Positions 35,929-43,977 of a stretch of DNA of 64,000 bases are shown one piece after another. The notes beneath the pieces were generated by a model. The model ran no database searches. It was not told the origin of the DNA and saw only the letters and a program-made list of their open reading frames with translations. Each line of letters begins with the position of its first letter. Within the stretch, counting starts at the first letter, position 1. The translations under genes and the position numbers were made by a program. The stretch comes from Arcticibacter tournemirensis (GTDB taxonomy: Bacteria; Bacteroidota; Bacteroidia; Sphingobacteriales; Sphingobacteriaceae), in assembly GCF_006716645.1 (NCBI RefSeq), contig NZ_VFPL01000001.1, positions 4,092,001 through 4,156,000 of the forward strand. Direction: 5' to 3'.

Positions 35929-36702
35929 ATGGAAAACCAAATTGAATCATCAACAAACTATCAATCTGTTGCTCTTGTAACCGGCGCCAACCAGGGTGTA
36001 GGCTTTCAGATAGCAAAAGCGCTGGCATCTAATGGTTATAAGGTATATGTCGGGTCGCGAAACCCCGGCAATGGAGAAAAGGCTGCTACTGAAATTGGCG
36101 CTAATGCACAAGCTATCCAGTTGGATGTCACACAGCAATCAACCATTAGCGCTGCAGTCGACCGTATTGAAAAGGAAGAGGGTCGTCTGGACTTGCTGGT
36201 GAACAACGCGGCGATAGCACATGCGGGCAAACCGGGTAGAACATTGGAAGATGCTACCGAGGCTGGTCGCGCAACCAATGCCTCTCTTGACGAAGTAAGG
36301 ACGGTTTGGGAAACAAACGTGTTCGGTGTCATCAGCGTCACCCAGGCAATGTTACCTTTGCTTCGCAAATCAAGTGCAGCGCGTATCGTCAATGTGTCAA
36401 GCGGACTAGGCTCACTCACCTGGATCTCCGATCCCGCCTGCTGGGCAAGAGAACATTTTGGTGTGGTTTATGCAGCTTCTAAGACAGCGCTTAATGCCGT
36501 TACCATGGCTTTTGCCATAGAGCTGGAAAAGGAAAATATCAAGGTGAATGCAGTCAGCCCCGGTTTCACCGCCACTGCCCTGAATAACTTCCAGGGTACT
36601 GATACCGTTGAGGTGGGCTCGCGCGAACCGGTGCGTGTGGCGCTGGAAACAGATGGACCAACCGGCACTTTCACAGGGCCGGACGGCGCGCTTCCGTGGT
36701 AG
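35929..36702 (+). CDS. SDR family NAD(P)-dependent oxidoreductase
   Basis: The 257-aa protein is a classical short-chain dehydrogenase: cofactor motif TGANQGVG (about 19-26), LLVNNAAIAHAG (NNAG-like), the catalytic Ser in NVSSGLGS, and Tyr/Lys in VVYAASKTALN. The order and spacing are intact, so it should be active. Substrate is not deducible. It lies between an SRPBCC gene and an AraC regulator, all on the plus strand; a hairpin (36712-36738) separates it from the regulator. Confidence 0.93.
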   Translation: MENQIESSTNYQSVALVTGANQGVGFQIAKALASNGYKVYVGSRNPGNGEKAATEIGANAQAIQLDVTQQSTISAAVDRIEKEEGRLDLLVNNAAIAHAGKPGRTLEDATEAGRATNASLDEVRTVWETNVFGVISVTQAMLPLLRKSSAARIVNVSSGLGSLTWISDPACWAREHFGVVYAASKTALNAVTMAFAIELEKENIKVNAVSPGFTATALNNFQGTDTVEVGSREPVRVALETDGPTGTFTGPDGALPW

Positions 36703-36711
36703 TAAATTCAT

Positions 36712-36738
36712 TACCGGTGACTAAAACAGTCGCCGGTA
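36712..36738 (+). terminator. candidate terminator between SDR and AraC genes
   Basis: TACCGG (36712-36717) pairs with CCGGTA (36733-36738), and the inner GACT pairs with AGTC, leaving single-base bulges and a 5-nt loop. It is followed by ACTTATTATCTTT, a moderate T-rich run. It lies 10 nt after the SDR stop. Confidence 0.5.
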
Positions 36739-36754
36739 CTTATTATCTTTAACT

Positions 36755-37672
36755 ATGAAAAACGAATATCCGAAAGTCAGCAAGATAGAATCTATACCCG
36801 AGCTCCATCGCGAACTGGGCCTTCCGGGTCCCCTGCATCCGCTAATCAGCTTATTGGACGCCACGAACGGACAAATAGACATGAGCCGGCTTCCGGGTAG
36901 TTATATAACGGGGTTCTATAAGGTCACATTTATTACCCACCTGGGAGGAAAGTTCAGGTATGGTCAGGGTTATTATGATTTCGATGAAGGCAACCTCATA
37001 TTCACGGCACCCAACCAGGTTGTGGGCAGTACGAAAAATTATGAGGGCAATAAAGGTTATTCGCTGATCGTCCATCCGGATTTCCTGCAGGGTTATCCAT
37101 TAGCCCGGAAGATCAAAAACTATGGTTTTTTCTCTTATGCCATCAACGAAGCGTTGCATCTGTCAGAGCAGGAAAAATCAACCATGCTCGCCATTTACGG
37201 TATTATACGCGACGAATTGAACAGCAGGATCGACGACTTCAGCCATGAGGTGATTATCTCACAGATCGAGTTGCTGTTGAATTATGCCAAGCGCTTTTAT
37301 AAGCGCCAGTTCCTGACCAGGCAGGTGATTACCAACGACCTGCTCCGGCAATTGGAAGATTTGCTGGATAATTACTTTAACGAAGAAAAGCCCATCGTCC
37401 ACGGTATCCCGACTGTTCAATATCTTGCAGAAAAACTGAACTACACACCGAATTATTTAAGTGATATGCTGCGCTCGCTCACCGGACTGAACGCACAACA
37501 GCATATTCATCAAAAACTAATTGAAAGATCAAAAGACCTATTGTCGGGCACCAGTCTGACCATCAGTGAAGTGGCTTACAAATTAGGCTTTGAGCATCCA
37601 CAATCTTTCAGCAGGCTGTTCAAAATAAAAACCCGGATATCACCCGTACAATTCAGGACAGCCTTTAATTAA
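36755..37672 (+). CDS. AraC family transcriptional regulator (305 aa)
   Basis: The N-terminal half is a cupin-like sensing domain (about 50-115; KFRYGQGYYDFDEGNLIFTAPNQ) and the C-terminal 100 residues form the AraC helix-turn-helix pair (VQYLAEKLNYTPNYLSDMLRSLTG and SEVAYKLGFEHPQSFSRLFKIKTRISP). It is a clear paralogue of the 306-aa regulator at 56106, sharing LHPLISL, YDFDEG and FEHPQSFS. It probably regulates the neighbouring SDR gene. Its stop codon abuts the stop of the convergent GAPDH gene with no base between. Confidence 0.93.
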   Translation: MKNEYPKVSKIESIPELHRELGLPGPLHPLISLLDATNGQIDMSRLPGSYITGFYKVTFITHLGGKFRYGQGYYDFDEGNLIFTAPNQVVGSTKNYEGNKGYSLIVHPDFLQGYPLARKIKNYGFFSYAINEALHLSEQEKSTMLAIYGIIRDELNSRIDDFSHEVIISQIELLLNYAKRFYKRQFLTRQVITNDLLRQLEDLLDNYFNEEKPIVHGIPTVQYLAEKLNYTPNYLSDMLRSLTGLNAQQHIHQKLIERSKDLLSGTSLTISEVAYKLGFEHPQSFSRLFKIKTRISPVQFRTAFN

Positions 37673-38650
37673 TCACAGTATACTTACCATTTCAGCGATC
37701 CTGTTAGAAATCCCTACTTCGTTATCATACCAGGCCACGACCTTCACCATCTCACCAATGTTCTTAGTCATAGTGCCATCCACGACAGAGGAATGTGTAT
37801 TTCCCAGGATATCAGAAGACACCAGGGGTTCTTCTGTGTATTCCAAAATACCCTTCAATGAGTTTTCTGCGTAGTGTTTAAACAGTTCATTCAATTCCTT
37901 CGCTGAAACTTCCTTTTTCAGGTTGACAGAAAGATCGACGATTGACGCATCAATCACCGGAACGCGGTAAGAATAACCATCCATTATGCCTTTTAGATTG
38001 GGGAGTACGTCGCCAATGGCTCTGGCAGCACCGGTTGTTGTCGGAATAATAGAATACGTCGCGGCACGAGCTCTGCGCAAATCTCTATGAGGGGCATCCT
38101 GCAAATTTTGATCGGCCGTGAAGGCATGTACAGTAACCATGTATCCCGACTTTACACCAAACTCTTTATCAAGTATATACAATATGGGTGCGATACTGCC
38201 GGTGGTACAAGATGCAGTAGAATAGATCTGATCATTGCCAATCAAATCGTCGTTTATACCATGAACAATTGTTTTTACGCCGCCGGTAGCTGGTGCAGTG
38301 ATCAGTACCTTCTTTGCGCCTGCGGCGATGTGGGCCTGGGCGGCCGATTTATCAGTAAACCGGCCCGTTGATTCTACTACTACATCAACTCCGAGGGATT
38401 CCCACGGTAACTTCGCCGGGTCTTTTTCGCTCAGTAAACGTATCTTCTTTTCGTTTACTATGATGTTTTCACCATCTTCCAGAACTTCACCCGGAAAACG
38501 TCCATGAGCGGTATCGTATTTTAAGAGATGTGTTAACGTCTTGATATCGGTAAGGTCATTGACTGCTACAACCTCTACTTCTGGCTTATTTTCAAGCGCG
38601 CGAAGTGTCATCCGGCCAATACGGCCGAATCCATTAATTGCAATTTTCAT
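37673..38650 (-). CDS. gap: glyceraldehyde-3-phosphate dehydrogenase, type I, divergent active-site motif
   Basis: The 325-aa protein shows the full type I GAPDH layout: NAD-binding INGFGRIGR (about 5-13), NDLTD at 31-35, catalytic C148 in TASCTTGS, and the C-terminal WYDNEVGISNR. It oxidises glyceraldehyde 3-phosphate with phosphate and NAD. The active-site stretch reads SCTTGSIAP where most family members have SCTTNCLAP, so Asn-Cys is replaced by Gly-Ser after the catalytic loop. This is probably a second, non-housekeeping copy. It follows a GlxA-like gene by 28 nt, which is an unusual partner. Confidence 0.92.
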   Translation of the reverse strand: MKIAINGFGRIGRMTLRALENKPEVEVVAVNDLTDIKTLTHLLKYDTAHGRFPGEVLEDGENIIVNEKKIRLLSEKDPAKLPWESLGVDVVVESTGRFTDKSAAQAHIAAGAKKVLITAPATGGVKTIVHGINDDLIGNDQIYSTASCTTGSIAPILYILDKEFGVKSGYMVTVHAFTADQNLQDAPHRDLRRARAATYSIIPTTTGAARAIGDVLPNLKGIMDGYSYRVPVIDASIVDLSVNLKKEVSAKELNELFKHYAENSLKGILEYTEEPLVSSDILGNTHSSVVDGTMTKNIGEMVKVVAWYDNEVGISNRIAEMVSIL

Positions 38651-38678
38651 AATGTTAATTTTTAAAGTTTGAATTACA

Positions 38679-39710
38679 TTAAGTGATCACATCGGCTAAA
38701 GAGGTTCTAAAAGCCCTCCGGTAGTCGGATGGTGTGACCATTAAGTGACGTAAAAAAGTCCTCCTCATTGATACCAGACCACCTAGTCCGCATTTCTCAG
38801 CGATCTCTTCCAATGTGCTATCGGTATCTTCAAGATATTTACGCGCCGCTTCAACACGTAGCTTTTCTACATATTTTGCCGGTGGTGTACCTGTTTGTTT
38901 ATGAAATACTCTGGTGAAGTTCCTGGGACTCATATTAATATGATCTGCTAGCCGCACGATATCAAGCGGTTCGTGCAGGTGTTCGATCATCCAGGGACGC
39001 ATCTTTTCGGCAATGTTTTGATGATCTTGTACAGGCAGTAAATTGCCGAACTGAACCTGAAACCCTGGCCTGTTGAGGTAAAATACCAGTCGCCGGGCTA
39101 CCTGCATCGCTATTTCCCTGCCGTAGTCTTCTTCTACGAGGGCCAGGGCCAGGTCTATCCCTGAAGACACCCCACCGGAAGTATAAATCTTGCCGTCTTT
39201 TGTGTAAAACGGATTGGAATCTACCTGAACCAACGGATAGTTTTTCTGAAGCTGCCCGCCACGGTCCCAATGGGTAGTTGCCCTTTTGCCGTTTAATAGC
39301 CCAGCCTTGGCAAGTGCGAAAGCGCCCGCACAGACAGAGCCTACTCTCCGTGTTTGCTGATCTGCTGCAGACAGCCAGCTGTAAAATTCCTGATAATTTG
39401 GATCGTCGAGGTTCTGAACATCGTTACTTCCCGCGATCAATAATGTATCGATGTGACCGCGGACTTCCATCACAGAGTACATGCAATTGATCTCAATTCC
39501 GGCAGAGGTAGTTACCTGCTTAGTGGCAGTCGGCGAAACCACAAGTACATTATAGCCCCCGGAGCCTCCGCTACGTTCAATAATTGTATTGGCACAATTG
39601 AACACGTCTGCAGGCCCGGAAAAATCAAGCAACATATGGCCTGTCATTGCAACGATTACCACTTGTTTTTTTGGCTTATCTTTCCTGACCGATAAATCCT
39701 CCTGATTCAT
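38679..39710 (-). CDS. GlxA-like regulator: DJ-1/PfpI domain plus AraC HTH (copy 2)
   Basis: The 343-aa protein has a DJ-1/PfpI-like domain (about 15-205) with the elbow cysteine in GSVCAGAFALAKAG and an AraC domain at the C-terminus (about 240-335; IVRLADHINMSPRNFTRVFHKQTG and EEIAEKCGLGGLVSMRRTFLRHLMVTPSDY). It is closer to the E. coli FtrA/GlxA pattern (THWDRGGQLQ) than the copy at 34195. It lies 28 nt ahead of the GAPDH gene and may be co-transcribed with it. Confidence 0.93.
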   Translation of the reverse strand: MNQEDLSVRKDKPKKQVVIVAMTGHMLLDFSGPADVFNCANTIIERSGGSGGYNVLVVSPTATKQVTTSAGIEINCMYSVMEVRGHIDTLLIAGSNDVQNLDDPNYQEFYSWLSAADQQTRRVGSVCAGAFALAKAGLLNGKRATTHWDRGGQLQKNYPLVQVDSNPFYTKDGKIYTSGGVSSGIDLALALVEEDYGREIAMQVARRLVFYLNRPGFQVQFGNLLPVQDHQNIAEKMRPWMIEHLHEPLDIVRLADHINMSPRNFTRVFHKQTGTPPAKYVEKLRVEAARKYLEDTDSTLEEIAEKCGLGGLVSMRRTFLRHLMVTPSDYRRAFRTSLADVIT

Positions 39711-39714
39711 AAAT

Positions 39715-39722
39715 CAAATTTA
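39715..39722 (-). promoter_or_regulatory. -7 promoter element, probable leaderless start of GlxA-like copy 2
   Basis: Minus strand TAAATTTG matches TAnnTTTG and ends 4 nt ahead of the ATG, so transcription would start within or at the start codon. No TTG at -33 spacing was found. Confidence 0.5.
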
Positions 39723-39890
39723 CAGAATAAAGAATTCGTCTAAAAGGACATAAATTATACAATTTAAGCCAACATTCCCCCAGAGATGACAGTAGTACCT
39801 ACTGGTTTCTTCAGGGAATCCCTTGCGATTAAAGCACTGACCATTTATAAATCTTTGATTTAAGCTTATATTCGTCCCAATTAATAAAAT

Positions 39891-40754
39891 ATGGCATCAG
39901 GTTTTTTTGCAATTCTGGATGATATCACTGCTCTCATGGACGATGTAGCAGTAACTACAAAACTGGCGGCCCGGAAAACTGCCGGTATTCTCGGTGATGA
40001 CCTTGCTGTTAATGCCGAAAAAGCTACCGGATTCCTGGCTTCACGCGAATTACCTGTACTATGGGCTATTACGAAGGGATCCTTTATTAATAAGCTTATC
40101 ATCGTCCCTGTCGCATTGGTATTAAACGCGATTTTTCCCGTGGCCATTACGGTGATTCTGCTACTTGGAGGTTTGTACCTCGCTTACGAAGGGGTTGAGA
40201 AAATAATTGAATATCTTTTTCACAGGGGAAAAACCGGGCATGAGGTCGTTGAAGATGTCAGGCAAGACGGCGCTGCAGCCGAAGCAGGCAAAATAAAATC
40301 TGCAATAACAACCGACTTTATCCTTTCAATTGAGATCGTAATTATCGCACTCGGCAGTGTTACAGAGGAAAATCTTACAACACAGATCTTAACGGTGACA
40401 GCTGTTGCGTTTCTCGCCACTGTGGGTGTTTACGGTATTGTAGCACTCATTGTCAGAATGGATGATACTGGCTACCGGCTCATTAGGTATTCGGGCAACA
40501 AAGGCTTTTTAACTACAATCGGCTCTTTACTGGTGAAATCGCTTCCTGTTATTATCAGAATTTTAGCTGTCGTTGGCACTCTCGCTTTGATTTTGGTATC
40601 TGGCGGCATATTCGTTCACAATATTGAATACCTGCACCATGTACTTCCGGCTGTACCGTCGACGGTCAAAGAAATAGTGTTCGGACTGGTTGCCGGTTTG
40701 CTTGCTGTAGCCGTTTTGAAAGGCGCAAAGAAAGCACTTTCTCTATTCCGGTAA
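39891..40754 (+). CDS. DUF808 (YedI-type) inner-membrane protein
   Basis: This 287-aa protein matches DUF808: ASGFFAILDDITALMDDVAV at the start, VNAEKATGFLASRELPVLWAI, and five to six hydrophobic helices. The family is an integral membrane protein with no known activity. It is monocistronic as far as can be seen. Length is normal for the family. Confidence 0.92.
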   Translation: MASGFFAILDDITALMDDVAVTTKLAARKTAGILGDDLAVNAEKATGFLASRELPVLWAITKGSFINKLIIVPVALVLNAIFPVAITVILLLGGLYLAYEGVEKIIEYLFHRGKTGHEVVEDVRQDGAAAEAGKIKSAITTDFILSIEIVIIALGSVTEENLTTQILTVTAVAFLATVGVYGIVALIVRMDDTGYRLIRYSGNKGFLTTIGSLLVKSLPVIIRILAVVGTLALILVSGGIFVHNIEYLHHVLPAVPSTVKEIVFGLVAGLLAVAVLKGAKKALSLFR

Positions 40755-40878
40755 TCTACATCAGACGTCCGATAGGTACATTCACCCGTTTGTATTGGAC
40801 ATTGGCAGGCAAAATGTTTAAATTCGTATCTGCTTTTACCATCTAAGAATTTACTTGAACATATATTAGACCTACCCT

Positions 40879-41229
40879 ATGAAATTGAATAATAAAGCAA
40901 CACTCGAAAAGGCAAATGCATTTGTCACAAAAGGCGACAATGAAGGGTTCCTGACTTTCTGCACCGATGATACGGTATGGACATTTGTAGGCGACAAGAC
41001 ATTACAAGGCAAGGAAGCCGTTCGCCAGTATATGGCAAAGGCGTACATTGAACCTCCAAAGTTCATCGTTGAAAACTTAATCGCAGAAGGCGATTTTGTC
41101 ACTGCCCTTGGAAAAATAAGCATGAAGAATGAAGACGGAAAGACAATCGAATACTCTTACTGCGATGTCTGGAGATTTCACGAAGGAAAGATGGCCGAAT
41201 TAACGGCTTTCGTTATAGAGACGGTTTAA
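40879..41229 (+). CDS. NTF2-like (SnoaL-type) protein
   Basis: The 116-aa product has the cone-shaped NTF2 fold: KANAFVTKGDNEGFLTFCTDDTVWTFVGD, then GKEAVRQYMAK, and YCDVWRFHEGKMAELTAFVI at the end. Members bind or transform small molecules; no catalytic residue is diagnostic here. No signal peptide. It is 124 nt after DUF808, probably separately transcribed. Confidence 0.88.
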   Translation: MKLNNKATLEKANAFVTKGDNEGFLTFCTDDTVWTFVGDKTLQGKEAVRQYMAKAYIEPPKFIVENLIAEGDFVTALGKISMKNEDGKTIEYSYCDVWRFHEGKMAELTAFVIETV

Positions 41230-41303
41230 AATGACCCTATCGGAGAAATTACTTTGGTCTATTAATTCAAAAGACCGGGGACTCTAAATGGGAGATCGAC
41301 AGG

Positions 41304-41450
41304 ATTTTCGCCCGGCCATTCCACTCAAATCTAGCCTCACAAAAGTTCCTGTTAAAAGCGGGTTTTACTAAGGAGGCAGAATTGAAGCAAACCTTATTTA
41401 AAAACGGCCGATATTACAACGAATTAATCTTCCGCATCAGAAGAAGCTGG
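41304..41450 (+). pseudogene. remnant of a GNAT acetyltransferase, C-terminal end
   Basis: Reading in frame from 41304 gives IFARPFHSNLASQKFLLKAG followed by FTKEAELKQTLFKNGRYYNE and LIFRIR. This is the C-terminal part of RimJ/RimL-type N-acetyltransferases (N..S...L.KAGF, then F..NG...D/E). No N-terminal half with the acetyl-CoA loop is present upstream: the preceding gene ends at 41229 and no start codon precedes the block in frame. The reading frame then runs into the oppositely oriented LytTR gene. Confidence 0.75.
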
Positions 41451-41469
41451 ACCATCAGCTCTTTTCCTG

Positions 41470-42228
41470 TTAAATTTCGAAATGCTCTCTTAACACTTCT
41501 CCATATCGCCGGCTCGAACTCAGCTTTACCGCTTCCTTGTCTTTCATTACAAAGATGAGCGTTCCGTTGAAGCCTTTCCTGATTTCCGAAATATGGTCAG
41601 TGTTGATCAGGGTACTGCGGTTTATGCGAATAAACGTGTCGGGCAGCTTCGACTCCAGACCGCTAACGGTGAAGTCGGTGAGATGTTTCTTTCCGTCGAG
41701 GCAGCAGAGAAACACATATTTATCTTCCGCCTGAATGTAAGCGATGTTCTCCGGCTTTATAAGGAGTATCCTGTCACCAATTTTCACGGTCAATGTTTTC
41801 GTGTCTTTCTTTATGTTGAGTTGTTTCAACAACGATTCAATGGGGAGAGACACAGCGTCGCTCTTATTTTCCTTCTCCAGCCTTTTCATGGTTAATTCCA
41901 GGCGTTCTGCTTCAACAGGCTTTAGAAGATAATCAACGGAATCCTCCTCAAATGCCTTAATGGCATACTGGTCGTAGGCCGTTGTAAAGACTACCCTGGG
42001 TGGATCTTCCAGTTTCGACAGCATCTCGAATCCATTATATACAGGCATTTCAATATCCAGGAAGATCAGATCTGGTTTTAGCTCTTCAATTTTTTTCAAT
42101 CCATCTTCACCGTTTACCGCCTCCCCTATTATATTAATAATGTCATTGTAGTTTTTGAGAAGCCGGATCAATCGCAGCCGCGCGAGCTCTTCGTCGTCAA
42201 TAATGATAGTCTGAAGTTTTCTATTCAT
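41470..42228 (-). CDS. LytTR family response regulator (receptor operon)
   Basis: The 252-aa regulator has a receiver (acidic DDE at 11-13, phosphoacceptor D58 in LIFLDIEMPVYNG, K in LLKPVEAERL) and a LytTR domain (about 150-248; ILLIKPENIAYIQAEDKYVFL and FIRINRSTLIN). Its start overlaps the kinase stop by 8 nt. It is the last gene of a four-gene operon (TonB receptor, TPR, kinase, regulator) and probably controls that operon or a metabolic target. Confidence 0.93.
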   Translation of the reverse strand: MNRKLQTIIIDDEELARLRLIRLLKNYNDIINIIGEAVNGEDGLKKIEELKPDLIFLDIEMPVYNGFEMLSKLEDPPRVVFTTAYDQYAIKAFEEDSVDYLLKPVEAERLELTMKRLEKENKSDAVSLPIESLLKQLNIKKDTKTLTVKIGDRILLIKPENIAYIQAEDKYVFLCCLDGKKHLTDFTVSGLESKLPDTFIRINRSTLINTDHISEIRKGFNGTLIFVMKDKEAVKLSSSRRYGEVLREHFEI

Positions 42229-43285
42229 ACCTAAGCGGAATAAGAATTTTGACCTGTTTTACCGGTTCGTTGGCTATGCACACCTGATAATTATCGCCAT
42301 ACAGCAGAGAGAGCTTGTCGTATGTACTTTGTAAACCGTATCCTGTCTGCAGTTCTGCCGGAAATGGAGTGCCATTATCGGCAATCACAATTTCAATAAG
42401 CCCCTGCTCGCGCCGGATTCGGATCGTTAGGCTCCCCTTTTCTGTTACGTTTTTTAATCCATGCTTCAGCGCATTTTCAACAAGAGGTTGTATGAGGAAT
42501 CGCGGGATTTTGGCATCCATAAGCTCGGGGTCGACATCCAGACTAAAGGCAATACGATCCCCAAACCGTATTTTTTCAATATCGAGATAGGTAATTCCGG
42601 TCTCAACTTCGTCTTTAATCAGTACCAGATCCTCACTGTTCTGATTGATACTATACCGGAAAAGCTTTGATAGTTTGAGCGTCATTGACTCTGCCTTGTC
42701 GGCGTCGTGATGGATGAGACTTGCGATTGAATTCAGCGCATTGTAAAGGAAATGGGGATTGATCCTGGCATGGAGCGTTGCAAGTTCTGCCTGTGTTTTA
42801 AGCTGCGTAAGACGCATCATGTCAAGCTCTTTCTGCCTTATCTGGATCTTCAGCGCCGACTTTTGCGAATGGTAAACGAAGCTTATGGTGCAAACGATGA
42901 TTACAATAAGGGTAGAGAAAAGCATATCATGCAAATGAAAGAACCTGTATGGTCCTCCATTCGCAAGCGAAAGAATAAAGTTCGCCAGCTCTGTACCGGC
43001 AGCCATTCCAACTAAACAAGCGGCATAATAGGCAATAATGAAGGACAGCCGGTCGTATCGTAAATGGAAAAGAGTCTGGACAATATAAATGCTATTCATG
43101 ATGCAAAAGGAGATCATCACACTAAAGAGACAGTATGTCCAGAATATCTGTGCCTGCACAAACCGCCCCCTCGTTACCGAAATAAAAAGGTAGATCAGAG
43201 TCCCGATACCGATGCCCCCTAATAGATTGATCGCATTCGTTTTAAACCACTCCCCCTGAATGTATTTTGCCCTGCCTTCAAACAT
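42221..43285 (-). CDS. LytS/His_kinase-family sensor histidine kinase (receptor operon)
   Basis: The 354-aa kinase has four predicted membrane helices (about 18-145), a His_kinase domain with phosphorylated His in LHARINPHFLYNALNSIASL, and an HATPase with QPLVENALKHGLKN. There is no large extracytoplasmic domain; the signal may be lipid-borne or come from a partner protein. It starts 14 nt after the TPR gene stop and overlaps the regulator, so it is firmly part of the receptor operon. Confidence 0.93.
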   Translation of the reverse strand: MFEGRAKYIQGEWFKTNAINLLGGIGIGTLIYLFISVTRGRFVQAQIFWTYCLFSVMISFCIMNSIYIVQTLFHLRYDRLSFIIAYYAACLVGMAAGTELANFILSLANGGPYRFFHLHDMLFSTLIVIIVCTISFVYHSQKSALKIQIRQKELDMMRLTQLKTQAELATLHARINPHFLYNALNSIASLIHHDADKAESMTLKLSKLFRYSINQNSEDLVLIKDEVETGITYLDIEKIRFGDRIAFSLDVDPELMDAKIPRFLIQPLVENALKHGLKNVTEKGSLTIRIRREQGLIEIVIADNGTPFPAELQTGYGLQSTYDKLSLLYGDNYQVCIANEPVKQVKILIPLRYE

Positions 43286-43299
43286 TTTTTTCCGGTCTT

Positions 43300-43938
43300 T
43301 TATTTACACTGTGTCAGTAGCTCGTTGTTCCTTTCCTTTCCCCAATCAGGAGCTATCTCATTCTCTGGCTTAAAGGTAGCAAATTTTGCAGCAGCTTTTT
43401 CGAGAAGGGGCTTAGCAACATCCTTACCTCCGCCAAACGCGGCTGGAGTATAAAAAACAGTCTGACCTTTGACAAGGTAAGGCCTTGGATTGTCGGGGTT
43501 CAGAGCGATAGCCTTGTCCAGAGAAGCCGCCGCACTTTTCATAAAAGCCAGTCTGTTCATCGGATCAACCGACATTTTCATAAATTCGATGTATCCTTTG
43601 ACTGTGTAGATCTCGCTATTGTCGGCGGACAGTGAATCAGCCTTTGAAATCTGGACGAGGGCTTTATCAAGGAGGAGGTCCATGTTTTCCTTTTTTCCGA
43701 GCAACCCGGCAATGAGGTTACAGTAAGATGCATAATAGGATGGCAGCCATTGGGTATTTTCAACTTTTGCGATCCGTTCAAAGTGATTAGCAGCCGCAGC
43801 AAATGAGTCGGGATCTTTAGCAGTCTGAAGCAGTTGCAGACCTTTTCCCATGGCAGACTTATATTTTTCTGACTGAGCGAATGAAGTAGTTGCCAGAAAG
43901 AGCAGGGCAACGACAATGTTAATTTGAAAGATTTTCAT
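43300..43938 (-). CDS. exported TPR-repeat protein (receptor operon)
   Basis: The 212-aa protein has a signal peptide (about 1-21, ending TSFAQS) and helical TPR-like repeats: AAANHFERIAKVENTQWLPSY, ALVQISKADSLSADNSEIYT and AASLDKAIALNPDNPRPYLV. The C-terminus contains a GGGKDVAKPLLEKA repeat. TPR proteins mediate protein contact. Located 39 nt after a TonB receptor and 14 nt before a sensor kinase, it could relay receptor state, but this is inference. Confidence 0.8.
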   Translation of the reverse strand: MKIFQINIVVALLFLATTSFAQSEKYKSAMGKGLQLLQTAKDPDSFAAAANHFERIAKVENTQWLPSYYASYCNLIAGLLGKKENMDLLLDKALVQISKADSLSADNSEIYTVKGYIEFMKMSVDPMNRLAFMKSAAASLDKAIALNPDNPRPYLVKGQTVFYTPAAFGGGKDVAKPLLEKAAAKFATFKPENEIAPDWGKERNNELLTQCK

Positions 43939-43977
43939 GATTTTATGTTGTTTATATTGTTATTTCGATGATCTTCA

